Assembly (NCBI GenBank): GCA_025353725.1
Contig: JANXOF010000023.1
Span: forward strand, 248,001 to 312,000
Length of the DNA stretch: 64,000 bases
From: Polyangiaceae bacterium
GTDB lineage: Bacteria > Myxococcota_A > Polyangia > Polyangiales > Polyangiaceae
Reading direction: 5' to 3'
Shown piece after piece: positions 33,683-43,084 of the stretch. The notes below the pieces were generated by a model that searched no databases, was not told where the DNA came from, and saw only the letters and a program-made list of their open reading frames with translations. Numbering within the stretch: position 1 is the first letter of the stretch; each line of letters starts with the position of its first letter. A program made the translations under genes and the position numbers.

Positions 33683-35506
33683 ATGATCGCACGCCCGCGT
33701 GGATCGCTCTCACTGCTGGCCTTCGCCGCAGCCTTGACCGTTGGGTCAACCGCAAGCGCGCAAGAGCAGGCTGGCTATGCCGCCAATCACATCGACCTAT
33801 CCGAGCGAGGGAGCCGTTGGTTCGTCCTCGACTCCGTGGACATTCAAGGCAACGGCCGCCTCGCCCTCGGCGTGGTCAACGATTATTCGTTCCGGTCGCT
33901 CGTCCACTACAACTCCGACGGCAACGCCGAAGCCTCGATGGTTCGCAACCAATATGTGATGCACCTCGGTGGGTCGATCGTGCTCGCGGACCGCGTGCGC
34001 ATCGGGGTCGGCGTGCCGCTCCAGCTCTTTGCGGACGGCAACGCGGCCGTGATCAACGGCGTCGGACACCGAGCGGCCGAGGACACCGCTGTGGGTGACG
34101 TACGCGTTTCTGTCGACGGCCGTATTTTCGGTTCTCCGGGCGACGCCGCTTCCCTCGCTGTCGGCGTGGCGCTCTTTGCGCCTTCGGGCAGCACGAAGGA
34201 GTACGCGGGCGACGGCAAACCGCGCGTCGAACCTCGCGCGGCCTTCGCCGGTCGAATGTCTTCGTTCGCGTACGCGGCGAAGCTCGGCGTGATGTTTCGC
34301 GGCCGCGACGAAGCGTTCGGTGATGGCTACATCGGCCATTCGGTGACCGGCGCGCTCAGCGCGGGCGTTCTCCTTGCCGACGACAAGATTTTCATCGGCC
34401 CCGAGTTTTTCGGTTCAACCGTCGTTTCTGACGGCCGCGCGTTCGAGTCGAAAACCACGCCCATCGAAGCTCTTCTCGGTGCGCACATCAACGTCATGCC
34501 CAGCGTTAGAGTTGGCGTTGCGGGCGGACTCGGACTGACCCGCGGCTACGGTGTTCCCGTCGGCCGCGGACTTCTCTCCCTCGAATGGGTTCCTGGAGAC
34601 GCAGCCGCTGAAGTCGCCGCGACCCCGAAGGACGCCTCCGATCGCGACGGCGACGGCGTCGCCGACAGCGATGACGCCTGCGGGTATGCGCGCGGCGTGG
34701 CCTCGGCTGACCCCGCGAAGAACGGTTGCCCCGTCGACGGCGACGGCGACGGCGTGCCTGATGACGTCGACGCGTGCGTCGGCGTGGCTGGCCCCGCGAC
34801 GACCGACCCAACCACGAACGGCTGCCCGCAAGACACGGACAAAGACGGCGTGGCCGACAACGTCGATGCATGTCCGCAAGAAGCCGGCAAGCGCAGTGAC
34901 GACCCGAAAATGTCGGGCTGCCCGGATCGCGACAAGGACGGCGACGGCGTGCTCGACAACGTCGACGCGTGTCCAGACAAAGCCGGCGTACGCACCGCCG
35001 ATCCGAAGTCGAACGGCTGCCCGAACGACCCCGACCGTGACCACGACGGCGTGCTCAATGACGTCGATGCCTGTCCCGATGAAGCGGGTAAGGCGGACGC
35101 GGACCCGAAGAAGAGCGGCTGCCCGAAGGCCTTCCTCCAGGGCAACGTCATCAAAATAACGGACCAAGTGAAATTCAAGACGAACAGCGCCGACATTGCC
35201 ACGGGCAAAGACAGCGAAGACGTTCTGAACGCGGTCCTCAACGTGATGAAGGCCCACCCCGAAGTGAAAGCCATTCGCGTGGAAGGTCACACCGACAACC
35301 GCGGTGACGCGGCGCGGAACAAGAAGCTAAGCCAGTCGCGGGCCGAGGCCGTGGCCAAGTGGCTCGAGGCCCACGGAATCGACAAGGCACGGTTGAGCGC
35401 TTCGGGCTTCGGCCAGGAGAAACCGCTCGACTCGAACGACAGCGAGACGGGCAGAACCAACAATAGGCGCGTGGAATTCCACGTTGAGCAAGGGAGCGGG
35501 CGATGA
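33683..35506 (+). CDS. OmpA-family outer membrane protein with thrombospondin type-3 repeats
   Basis: 607 aa. Signal peptide (LLAFAAALTVGSTASA) sets the start at 33683, which has a GGAG site nine bases before. Residues about 30-300 are a beta-barrel-like region with alternating aromatic strands; about 315-480 hold about six calcium-type TSP3 repeats (for example DRDGDGVADSDDACG, DKDGDGVLDNVDACP); about 490-607 is a peptidoglycan-binding OmpA domain (VKFKTNSADI, EGHTDNRGD, NNRRVEF). Outer-membrane protein anchoring to peptidoglycan. First gene of a long plus-strand array: ATGA overlap with the next gene. Confidence 0.92.
   Translation: MIARPRGSLSLLAFAAALTVGSTASAQEQAGYAANHIDLSERGSRWFVLDSVDIQGNGRLALGVVNDYSFRSLVHYNSDGNAEASMVRNQYVMHLGGSIVLADRVRIGVGVPLQLFADGNAAVINGVGHRAAEDTAVGDVRVSVDGRIFGSPGDAASLAVGVALFAPSGSTKEYAGDGKPRVEPRAAFAGRMSSFAYAAKLGVMFRGRDEAFGDGYIGHSVTGALSAGVLLADDKIFIGPEFFGSTVVSDGRAFESKTTPIEALLGAHINVMPSVRVGVAGGLGLTRGYGVPVGRGLLSLEWVPGDAAAEVAATPKDASDRDGDGVADSDDACGYARGVASADPAKNGCPVDGDGDGVPDDVDACVGVAGPATTDPTTNGCPQDTDKDGVADNVDACPQEAGKRSDDPKMSGCPDRDKDGDGVLDNVDACPDKAGVRTADPKSNGCPNDPDRDHDGVLNDVDACPDEAGKADADPKKSGCPKAFLQGNVIKITDQVKFKTNSADIATGKDSEDVLNAVLNVMKAHPEVKAIRVEGHTDNRGDAARNKKLSQSRAEAVAKWLEAHGIDKARLSASGFGQEKPLDSNDSETGRTNNRRVEFHVEQGSGR
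34640..35130 (+). repeat. TSP3 repeat-coding tract
   Basis: DNA encoding the Asp-rich repeats, each about 75-80 bases, with recurring GACGGCGACGGCGT and GTCGACGCGTG words. The repeats are similar enough to allow copy-number change by slippage. Confidence 0.7.
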
Positions 35507-36429
35507 AACGCGGAACTACCGGATTTTTGGCGGCAGCGTTCGTGTTGAGTGCGGCTCCCGTGGCGATGGCGCAGGACAAGCCTGCTCCCCTTCCCGGTGA
35601 AACACTCAAAGCCAAAACGGCGACGAGCGGTAGCACCGATGTAGCCAAAGAAGGCTTCGCGGCAACGGCCTTGCCGGGCGCAGACGATGCCCGGCAGACC
35701 ACGGAGGCTCAGATCTCCGCGGGCGGCCTTTTCTCTTCGGGGAACGCGCGAACGCTCGCGATTACGACGGCGGGTAAGTTCAAGATGCGCCGCGACGAGC
35801 ACCAGCTCAGCGTGGCCCTTGCGGCAAACTTTGCGCGCGGCGCGAAGAAAGCGGAGGCCGTCGATACAACGGTTGAGAACTATCAGGGGCTCCTTCGCTA
35901 CGACTACTTCTTCTCGGAGAACATCGCGGCGTTCGTTCAGACGAGCGGTCGCCGTGACAGGTTCCAGGGACTCGACCTTCGATACAATCTTGATCCGGGT
36001 TTGGCGTACTACTTCATCAATACGAAGAAGCACTCGCTACGGGGCGAAGGCGGTTACGACTTCCAGTACGACGTAAGGCGCGATGCTTCGCGTGTTCAGA
36101 CGCCCGCGGCCGTGCCCGCAGGCAGCCCGCCGGCGGCTCCTCTCCCGCTCCTCGACAAGACCCAAACGTTGCACAACGTCCGGCTTTTCGCGGGGTACGA
36201 AAATAAACTCTACAAGGAGGTCGGCCTCGTCACCGGGATCGAGTACCTGCAAAACGTGTCGGACTTCGGTACGTATCGGCTCGTCTTCGACATCGGTATC
36301 AAAACGACTGTCGCTGACAATCTCGCGATAGCGACTACGTATACGATGCGCTACGAAAATAAGCCGCTACCGGGCGTCGAGAACGCGGATTCGATTGCAT
36401 CCGTAAACCTCGTTTACACACTGTTCTGA
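35503..36429 (+). CDS. DUF481 outer-membrane protein
   Basis: 308 aa. Signal peptide (LAAAFVLSAAPVAMAQ). The beta-rich body has the DUF481 pattern: AQISAGGLFSSGNARTLAIT, DEHQLSVALAANFARG, NYQGLLRYDYFFSENIAAFV, LDLRYNLDPGLAYYFI, and it ends in VNLVYTLF with a C-terminal aromatic residue (Phe), as in outer-membrane barrel proteins. DUF481 proteins are predicted to form a barrel. Function unknown. Starts with ATG overlapping the OmpA stop. Confidence 0.88.
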   Translation: MKRGTTGFLAAAFVLSAAPVAMAQDKPAPLPGETLKAKTATSGSTDVAKEGFAATALPGADDARQTTEAQISAGGLFSSGNARTLAITTAGKFKMRRDEHQLSVALAANFARGAKKAEAVDTTVENYQGLLRYDYFFSENIAAFVQTSGRRDRFQGLDLRYNLDPGLAYYFINTKKHSLRGEGGYDFQYDVRRDASRVQTPAAVPAGSPPAAPLPLLDKTQTLHNVRLFAGYENKLYKEVGLVTGIEYLQNVSDFGTYRLVFDIGIKTTVADNLAIATTYTMRYENKPLPGVENADSIASVNLVYTLF

Positions 36430-36436
36430 GGTAATT

Positions 36437-36841
36437 ATGGGAATCATCAGCGACTTCAAAGACTTCACCCTCAAGGGCAACTTCATCGACTTGGCCGTTG
36501 GTGTCATTATCGGAGCAGCCTCCGGTAAGGTCGTGTCCGCCCTTGTCGACAAGGTGATCATGCCGCCCGTCGGCATGCTGCTTGGCAAGGTCAACTTTGC
36601 CGACCTCAAGCTCGTCGTGCAGCAGGGCACCGTGGGCACGGACGGCAAAGAACTCGTCAAAGAGGTCGCGATCGGATACGGCGCGGCACTTCAGTCGCTC
36701 ATCGATTTCCTGATCATTGGATTCATCGTGTTCATGATCGTGCGAGTCTACAATAAGGCTCGAACGGCCGCGCCGCCTGCGCCGCCGCCAGCCCAAGAGA
36801 AGCTCCTCGTCGAGATTCGCGATTTGTTGGCTAAGCGCTAG
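36437..36841 (+). CDS. mscL: Large-conductance mechanosensitive channel
   Basis: 134 aa. The N-terminal helix KDFTLKGNFIDLAVGVIIGA and the first transmembrane segment match MscL, as do DKVIMPPVG (the periplasmic boundary) and the second helix FLIIGFIVFMIVRVYNKA. A cytoplasmic bundle with LLVEIRDLLAKR ends it. Opens under membrane tension to release solutes in hypo-osmotic shock. The gene starts seven bases after the DUF481 stop and is followed 17 bases later by an adenylate cyclase, so osmotic response and signalling are linked by position. Confidence 0.96.
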   Translation: MGIISDFKDFTLKGNFIDLAVGVIIGAASGKVVSALVDKVIMPPVGMLLGKVNFADLKLVVQQGTVGTDGKELVKEVAIGYGAALQSLIDFLIIGFIVFMIVRVYNKARTAAPPAPPPAQEKLLVEIRDLLAKR

Positions 36842-36858
36842 TCGGCTCGTTCCTCTAA

Positions 36859-38586
36859 ATGCGATTCACACTCCGTGTGAAATGGACGTTCATCGTTTTA
36901 TCGGTGAGCGTCCTGCCGCTTTTTGTCAGTGCGCTCTTGGTCGGCCGAATCCAGCGTGACGGCCTTTTCCGCGCGGAGCAAGAGCTTGAGAACGCGGTCG
37001 TTGACGAGGCGAGTGGCGCGCTTTCGCGCTCGCTGGCGAACGGCGAAGACGCCGTCCATCGCACGGCGATGCTTCTCGGGGATGCGCGCATCCAGGAAGA
37101 GGCTCGTCTCGAACTCGCACGCGACGCGGTGAATTCGTCCGACATCGTTTCTGCGACAGCGATCTTCGGGACCGATGGAACGCTGCTTGGCGCGATAGAG
37201 AAGCGCGGGGAGGCCCCTGCGCCGCGCGAGATACCTGTCGCGGCTTCGCGCGAGAAGCGACCCGAGTGGCTGATGTCGCGCACCGCCGCTGGACTGACGC
37301 ACCTGCACTTCGTCGAGCCCGTCGTCGTCGACGGCGCCGTAACGGCGTGGGTGGTGGGCGAAATGCGACCGTCGGTGCTGAACGTGCAGCTGACGCAGCT
37401 CTCGCGAGGGAGGTTCGGTCGAGAGGATCGCCTCGTGGTCGTCGACCGTGAGAGGCGCGTCGTCGCGGGCGACGCCACCACGTGGCCGGCGGGGCGCGTC
37501 CTGCCCGAGGGCGGGCTGTTCGAAAAGGTGCGACTCGACGCAGCCTCTTTTGATGTCGGCGATCACGCCAAGACGTCGACCTATACGGATCGTGGCATCG
37601 CGATGGTCGGTACCGTCCGGGTCATGTCGTCGAAGGGTTGGGCCGTCGCCGTGGAGCGTCCAGAGTCGGAAGCGTTTGGTGCCTTGACGGCCGCGCGGCG
37701 AGCGTTTTTAGCGACCGCAACGGGGGTCGCCGCCTTAGCGCTCGTCCTCGGTACGCTGCTGGCAAGGCGCGCGACACGACCTATTCGAGAGCTCGTTGAG
37801 CTCACGCGGGCTTACGGACGACGCGAGTTCGCACGGAAAAGTCCAGTGCGTTCACGCGACGAGCTCCAAGAGCTCGGCGATTCACTCGGAAAGATGGCCG
37901 ATGATTTATCGGCGAGCGAGGTCGAAATCACGCGCCGCGCGGCTATCGAAGCGGGGCTCGCGAGGTACCTGCCTGCGGAAGTCGCGCGCGCCATTGGTGA
38001 CGGAACGGCGTCGCTCGCGCTCGGCGGAAGACGCGTCGCCATAAGCGTACTCTTTGCGGACGCCGCGTCGTTCACCAGCTTCGCGGAAAAGACCTCCCCG
38101 GAGCTCGTCGTCGCACTGCTCAACGAGCTTTTCACCGTCCTCACAGAGGTCGTGTTTCGGCACGGCGGGATGGTCGACAAGTTCATGGGGGACTGCATCA
38201 TGGCCGTGTTTGGCGCTCACGATCCCGCCCACGTGGACCACGTCGCGAGAGCTCTCGCCGCGGCGGAGGACATGCATCGCTTCGTCGAGGCAAGCGCTCC
38301 GCGGTGGAAGAGGGAGTACGCGTACGACGTGCGCCTCGGAATTGGCCTGTCGACGGGCGAATCCCTGGTGGGTAACCTCGGGAGTGAGGGGCGTATGGAG
38401 TTCACGGCCGTCGGCGATTCGGTCAACGTGGCCTCGCGCCTCGAAACACTGGCGCGCCCTGGCCAAACGCTCGTCACCCAAGACGTGATGCACGCGGCGG
38501 GCGAGGGCTTTGCGTTTCATTCGTTGGGCATGCATCCCCTCCGAGGCAAAGCGCAGCCTGTCGAAGTCCTCGAGGTCCTGGCGTGA
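36859..38586 (+). CDS. Membrane-bound class III adenylate cyclase with HAMP domain
   Basis: 575 aa. One N-terminal membrane helix (about 11-28), a periplasmic sensor region (about 30-280), a second helix and HAMP linker (ARRATRPIRELVELTRAYGR, about 305-325) and a catalytic class III cyclase (about 390-575). Metal and substrate residues are present: VLFADAASFTSF (first Asp), FMGDCIMAVFG (second Asp), Lys in VDKFMGD for adenine recognition, and TAVGDSVNVASRLE. Expected product cAMP. The GTG start of the kinase gene overlaps its stop (GTGA). Confidence 0.92.
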   Translation: MRFTLRVKWTFIVLSVSVLPLFVSALLVGRIQRDGLFRAEQELENAVVDEASGALSRSLANGEDAVHRTAMLLGDARIQEEARLELARDAVNSSDIVSATAIFGTDGTLLGAIEKRGEAPAPREIPVAASREKRPEWLMSRTAAGLTHLHFVEPVVVDGAVTAWVVGEMRPSVLNVQLTQLSRGRFGREDRLVVVDRERRVVAGDATTWPAGRVLPEGGLFEKVRLDAASFDVGDHAKTSTYTDRGIAMVGTVRVMSSKGWAVAVERPESEAFGALTAARRAFLATATGVAALALVLGTLLARRATRPIRELVELTRAYGRREFARKSPVRSRDELQELGDSLGKMADDLSASEVEITRRAAIEAGLARYLPAEVARAIGDGTASLALGGRRVAISVLFADAASFTSFAEKTSPELVVALLNELFTVLTEVVFRHGGMVDKFMGDCIMAVFGAHDPAHVDHVARALAAAEDMHRFVEASAPRWKREYAYDVRLGIGLSTGESLVGNLGSEGRMEFTAVGDSVNVASRLETLARPGQTLVTQDVMHAAGEGFAFHSLGMHPLRGKAQPVEVLEVLA

Positions 38587-39902
38587 CCGAGGCGCACGAC
38601 AAGCGAATCGGGTCACTCGTCGGCGGTAAATACGTGATCTCGCGCGTGCTCGGCCGCGGCGGTATGGGCACGGTCTACAAGGCGCTCCACCGTGATCTCG
38701 GCGAATCGGTCGCGATCAAGTTTTTGCACGCGGCGTTCGCCGACGACCGCGAGCTCCGAGCCCGATTTCGACGAGAAGCGGTCGCTCTCGCACGGCTAAG
38801 GCACCCGGGGATTGTCTCTCTCCTCGATGTCAGTGGAGCGGAGGACGAGCCGTTTATCGTCATGGAGCTCGTGCGCGGAAATTCGCTTCAGTCCGTCCTG
38901 GAAGACAACCCCGGCACGATCGCGCTCCAGAGGATTGGCGCAATTTTCGGACCTCTTTTGGAGGTACTCGACGTCGCGCACGGCGAGGGCATCGTTCATC
39001 GCGATGTGAAACCGAGCAACGTGATGCTGCTCGAGAGTGATCACGTGAAGTTGCTCGATTTTGGGCTTGTCCACTTGCCGGGCAAAGACGTCGAGAAGCT
39101 CACCGAGACCGGAATCGTGCACGGGACGCCCGACTACATGTCGCCTGAGCAATGCCACGGCGACGCTACGGGCCCGCCGACGGACGTGTACGCCGTGGGC
39201 GTCATGCTTTTCGAGGCCCTCGCGGGGCGGCTCCCTTTCGAAGGGAAGGGTCCGGCAGCCCTCATGGCCGCACATCTTTTTGTCGAGCCACCGCGCATGG
39301 AGGAGCGTTCACTTGGGCGCACGATCGCGTCGCCGCTCGAAGAGCTTGTGCGGGCGGCCATCGCAAAGTCTGCGACCGAGCGTCCGACGGCACGCGAGAT
39401 GCGACATGAGCTAAGCTCCATCCTCCGAGGAACAGACCACGCGACGCTTGCCGAGCAAGCCGGTCGCGAGCGCCTCCGAGTCGGTGCGCTTAGCCGTAGC
39501 GAGCGCGCGTTGACGGGCAGCCGAATCGACGCTGCCGCCCCGCAGCCCGGGGCGTTGCATGTGCTCATTTGGTCGCGCGATGAGGCTCGCGCCTCGTCTA
39601 TCCGTTGCGCGCTCGCGGTGTCCGGCGTGGTGGCGAGGGTCGAGCGAGGCGACGCGCTGACCACGTCCATCCTCCCCGCTCCTTCGGCGATTCTCCTTTT
39701 GCACGGTGACGGCTCGCTCACCGCGCGCTTGACGCACGCTCGCACGATTTTCGTTGGCGTCCCGGTGCTCGTGGTCGACGTGAGCGGGCCCGAGGCCACG
39801 ACAGACGTGATCCGAGCTGGCGCAAGCGATATGATCCTCGCCGGCGCGCCCGATTCGGACCTTTCGAGTAGGTTAGCTCGCCTCGCGCGGCGCAAGAGGT
39901 AG
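38583..39902 (+). CDS. Ser/Thr protein kinase with C-terminal receiver-like domain
   Basis: 439 aa. Kinase domain about 10-285: Gly loop LGRGGMGTVYKA, VAIKFLH (Lys about 46), HRDVKPSN (RD-type catalytic loop), LLDFGLVH, and YMSPEQ. Residues about 320-439 look like a response-regulator receiver fold (HVLIWSRDEARASSIRCALA, VPVLVVDVSG, IRAGASDMILAG), but the acceptor Asp strand reads AILLLHGDG, without the usual Asp-rich turn, and the conserved Lys is gone. I call it a pseudoreceiver (inference). It overlaps the cyclase stop (GTGA) and precedes a LysM/FecR gene by 55 bases. Confidence 0.9.
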   Translation: MTEAHDKRIGSLVGGKYVISRVLGRGGMGTVYKALHRDLGESVAIKFLHAAFADDRELRARFRREAVALARLRHPGIVSLLDVSGAEDEPFIVMELVRGNSLQSVLEDNPGTIALQRIGAIFGPLLEVLDVAHGEGIVHRDVKPSNVMLLESDHVKLLDFGLVHLPGKDVEKLTETGIVHGTPDYMSPEQCHGDATGPPTDVYAVGVMLFEALAGRLPFEGKGPAALMAAHLFVEPPRMEERSLGRTIASPLEELVRAAIAKSATERPTAREMRHELSSILRGTDHATLAEQAGRERLRVGALSRSERALTGSRIDAAAPQPGALHVLIWSRDEARASSIRCALAVSGVVARVERGDALTTSILPAPSAILLLHGDGSLTARLTHARTIFVGVPVLVVDVSGPEATTDVIRAGASDMILAGAPDSDLSSRLARLARRKR

Positions 39903-39957
39903 AGTCGGATTTCTCGGGCCCATACCGCGCCCATCTCGTTCTTTTTGAGGTTCCGTC

Positions 39958-42036
39958 ATGCAACGCGTCTTGTTCACTCTTACAGCGGCTATCGCGGGCG
40001 CCGTCTTCGTTGCGCCTCACGTGGCGTTCGCCGCGGATGATGCAAAACCGACGGAATACGTCGTTAAGGCTGGCGAAACTTGTTCCACGATCGCGGCGAC
40101 CGCGTTCGGTGACATCAAGCGAGTCGATCTCGTTCACCTTCTCAACACGTCGCTCGGTCCGGTGCCGCACATCCTCCACGCCGGCCAGATTCTGCTCCTC
40201 CCGCCGAAACCTACGCCCGCGCCTCTCGCGCCCGATGCGACGCTCACACGCATTCGAAACGTCGTGGAAGTACGAACGCCGGAGCCCCGACCTGGGAAGC
40301 CGAACGACCCGCTCTTTCGGGGCAATCGCGTGGGCACCAAGGAGTCGTCGGCCGCAGACCTGACGTTTCGCGACGAGACCCAAGTGAAGCTCGGAGAGAA
40401 CACGTTGGTCGTGATCTTCGGCGATACTCAGGCGCGGGCGGCACGCACGAACGCGGCGGACGCGACGCTCGTAAGCGGTCACCTGAGGGCTAGTCTGTCC
40501 TCGATCGCCGGCAAAAAGCCGGACAAGCCACGCTTCGACACGTCGAGCGGCGCGGTCGTCATCAACGACGGCGAAGCGCAGATAAGCGTCGACGACAAGC
40601 AGGCCACGCGACTCGCCGTCTACCGGGGTGGATCGACGGTGACGGCGCAGCGTCGCACGGTACCCGTCGACGACGGCTTCGGGTCAAAAGCCGAAGTCGG
40701 CCGTGTGCCCACGCCGCCAAAACCGCTGCCAGCGGCTCCGGTCTGGACCGTGCCGCCCGCGGCGCTCGTGCTCACGGGAGGTGCGCAGGGCGACGTCTCC
40801 GGCACGTACGCGGCTGGGCAAGGCCCGGGCGACGCGCCAGCCGAATGGCACGTGCAGATTGCACGCGACACCAACTTCGACACCGTCGTCGTCGACGTGC
40901 GGGTCCCCGTGGCTGTCGTCGCGCTTCAAGCGCAAAAAGTGCCGCCGGGAACGTACGCCACGCGCGTGAGTGCGATCGACGGCGACCACTTCGAGGGCAA
41001 GTGGAGTGCGCCCGCGAGCTTTGCGGTCTCGCGTCTCGCGGTTCTCGATAAGCCTCGTCACCGCGCGCGCATCGAGACCGAAGACAAATCCCTGACCTGT
41101 ACCGTCGATGGCGGCGCTCACGAGCTCTTTCCGATCGAGCTTGGGCGAAGCTCGCGTCATTCGCTCACGTGCACGCGCGCGGGTTCTACGGCGACCTTTG
41201 CCATCGACGCGCTCCCTTTGACCCAAGTGCGCGCCACGGCCGACATGCTTTGGCGTTCCGATCACGCCGGAGCGCTGCGCGTCCGCCTCACGGACGAGAA
41301 CGACGAACCCCTTGATCGGATCGACGTCTTCGCCGACGCACCGAAGGCGAACGTGGAAATCGGGCGCTTTCACAGATTCGCAAGCGAAGGCGTCTACATC
41401 GCTCCGATTTCGTGGAAGCCCGGGGCGGGAACTCCGCGCTTCACGCTGCGGGTTGCGGGCGCATTCGTAGCGGAGACCAACGCCGTGGCGCTTGACCCGG
41501 CCGTGGCGGTCGAGAGCAAGCGGAAGGCTCGCGCCGAACTGTCGCTTGGCGGTGGCGCTTCCGTTCGGGCGGCGGCGCAGCTCGGCTTCTCGGGGTTCGT
41601 GGGGCTCGGGCTAGCCGTACCGCTTGGCCGCGGCGACGTCAGCCTCGAGCTTCGTGGGTTCGGCGACCGCTACCCCGTCGCTTCGGTCGACGTGGAACTC
41701 CAGGGAATCAAGCGCGAATCGCGCATAGGCGTCACGCTCTTGGGTGCTTCGCTGCCCCTCGGCTACCGCTTCGGGCTGGAGACGGCGACGGTGGTTCCCT
41801 ACATTGTTGCCGGACCTCAGCTTGCGCGTCAAAGCGTCGACGACGACGCGACGGGCACCCGCGCGACCGCCTTGGCGCTCGGCGTTTATGCGGCCGTCGG
41901 AGTCGGATTGCGCGCGGGCCCCGGTGCGGTCTTCCTCGAGGGCGGGTTCCGTGGGGCGACCCTCCTCGGGAAGGACACGTCTTCGGTTTCCTCAAGCGCA
42001 CTTGGGCTCGCACTCGGGTACCGACTTCGTCCGTGA
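39958..42036 (+). CDS. LysM/FecR-domain outer-membrane-associated protein
   Basis: 692 aa. Signal peptide, then a LysM domain (EYVVKAGETCSTIAATAFGD to HAGQILLLPP, about 33-80), a FecR-like domain (about 85-240: FRGNRVGTKESSAADLTFRD, GENTLVVIF, VINDGEAQISV), Ig-like beta domains (about 275-500) and a C-terminal beta-rich, Gly-rich region (about 520-692) whose alternating strands and final YRLRP suggest a barrel. LysM binds peptidoglycan and FecR domains act in signalling or as structural folds. Likely a periplasmic/outer-membrane protein. Sits between the kinase and the FGE-sulfatase-like gene. Confidence 0.82.
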   Translation: MQRVLFTLTAAIAGAVFVAPHVAFAADDAKPTEYVVKAGETCSTIAATAFGDIKRVDLVHLLNTSLGPVPHILHAGQILLLPPKPTPAPLAPDATLTRIRNVVEVRTPEPRPGKPNDPLFRGNRVGTKESSAADLTFRDETQVKLGENTLVVIFGDTQARAARTNAADATLVSGHLRASLSSIAGKKPDKPRFDTSSGAVVINDGEAQISVDDKQATRLAVYRGGSTVTAQRRTVPVDDGFGSKAEVGRVPTPPKPLPAAPVWTVPPAALVLTGGAQGDVSGTYAAGQGPGDAPAEWHVQIARDTNFDTVVVDVRVPVAVVALQAQKVPPGTYATRVSAIDGDHFEGKWSAPASFAVSRLAVLDKPRHRARIETEDKSLTCTVDGGAHELFPIELGRSSRHSLTCTRAGSTATFAIDALPLTQVRATADMLWRSDHAGALRVRLTDENDEPLDRIDVFADAPKANVEIGRFHRFASEGVYIAPISWKPGAGTPRFTLRVAGAFVAETNAVALDPAVAVESKRKARAELSLGGGASVRAAAQLGFSGFVGLGLAVPLGRGDVSLELRGFGDRYPVASVDVELQGIKRESRIGVTLLGASLPLGYRFGLETATVVPYIVAGPQLARQSVDDDATGTRATALALGVYAAVGVGLRAGPGAVFLEGGFRGATLLGKDTSSVSSSALGLALGYRLRP

Positions 42037-42097
42037 GACGCCCGCACTTCGCGCAAACAAGCTTCCACCCGAGCGCGCCGCGGGGCAGAGTTACCGC

Positions 42098-43084
42098 GTG
42101 GTCCACCGAAGTGTCGCGGCGTTGATTCTGGTCGTATCGTGCGCCAGTTTCGAACTTCGTTCGGCGCCCGCGCCCCTTGCAAAGGAGTCTCCGTCCTCGC
42201 GAGAAGCGAGCGTCGACGAGCATGCCTCGGTGACGCGCGCTTCCGTCGTACCCCTCGAACTCGATGCAGGGACAGCCGAATCGGGAACCACCGACGCGCC
42301 TCCGCTCGCGGCAAAAAGCGAACTCCCCGAAGGTATGCAGCTCGTGCCCGGGGGTACGTTCACGATGGGCACTGAGGCAGGCGGTGAAGGCGATGAGCGA
42401 CCGGCCCACCCGGTGACCGTAGCGACGTTCTGGCTCGATACGACGGAGGTGACCCAAGCGGCGTACGACGCGTGCGTCACGGAGGCCGTATGTGTCCCCC
42501 CCGACGCCGCGATTCTCGCGACGTTCGCGGGCCTTTTCAAAGGACCGAACAAGCCCGTGATTGGCGTATCTTGGTTCGCGGCGCGCGACTACTGCGGATG
42601 GGGGCAAAAACGATTGCCTTCAGAGGCCGAATACGAGCGCGCCGTACGCGGCGATGACGGTCGCCGCTTCCCATGGGGCAACGAACCGCCGACGCACGAG
42701 CGAACCGTATTCGAAGCGAACGCAACCGATGACGTCGGGGCCCATCCGTCCGGGCGCGGTCCCTATGGCCACGACGATCTGGCCGGAAATGTGTGGGAGT
42801 GGATAGCCGACGACTACGATCCGTTCGCGTACACGCGGGCGGGAGCAGAAACGGGTCAGGCAGGCTCGTGCCAAGAGATCCTTCGGGCTCAGAACCAGCT
42901 TCGTTCGGAGGGAAAACAGGGATTCACCGGGTCGAATCCGATTCCCACGGAGTGCGAAAAATCGATTCGAGGTGGCGCCTACAATTACGCGTCTGCGGGG
43001 CTACGCAGCACCAATCGCATTCACCACCCACCCTCGTTTAAACTGCGCATGACAGGCGTACGCTGCGCGAAAGACGCACGCTAA
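42098..43084 (+). CDS. FGE-sulfatase (SUMF1/PvdO) domain lipoprotein
   Basis: 328 aa from the GTG at 42098, giving a lipoprotein signal ending in VVSC. The SUMF1-type domain is clear: GMQLVPGGTFTMGTEAGG, TTEVTQAAYDACV, NKPVIGVSWFAARDYCGW, RLPSEAEYERAVRG, DDLAGNVWEWIADDYDPF, SIRGGAYNYA, and GVRCAKD at the end. Family members include formylglycine-generating enzymes, ergothioneine synthases and lectin-like surface proteins; the copper-Cys pair of FGE is not identifiable, so enzymatic activity is uncertain. Convergent with and overlapping the protease gene at the stop codons. Confidence 0.85.
   Translation: MVHRSVAALILVVSCASFELRSAPAPLAKESPSSREASVDEHASVTRASVVPLELDAGTAESGTTDAPPLAAKSELPEGMQLVPGGTFTMGTEAGGEGDERPAHPVTVATFWLDTTEVTQAAYDACVTEAVCVPPDAAILATFAGLFKGPNKPVIGVSWFAARDYCGWGQKRLPSEAEYERAVRGDDGRRFPWGNEPPTHERTVFEANATDDVGAHPSGRGPYGHDDLAGNVWEWIADDYDPFAYTRAGAETGQAGSCQEILRAQNQLRSEGKQGFTGSNPIPTECEKSIRGGAYNYASAGLRSTNRIHHPPSFKLRMTGVRCAKDAR

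Noticed and set aside
42098-43084. True formylglycine-generating enzyme
   Set aside because: The fold is clear but the catalytic Cys pair is not identifiable, so only the domain is claimed.
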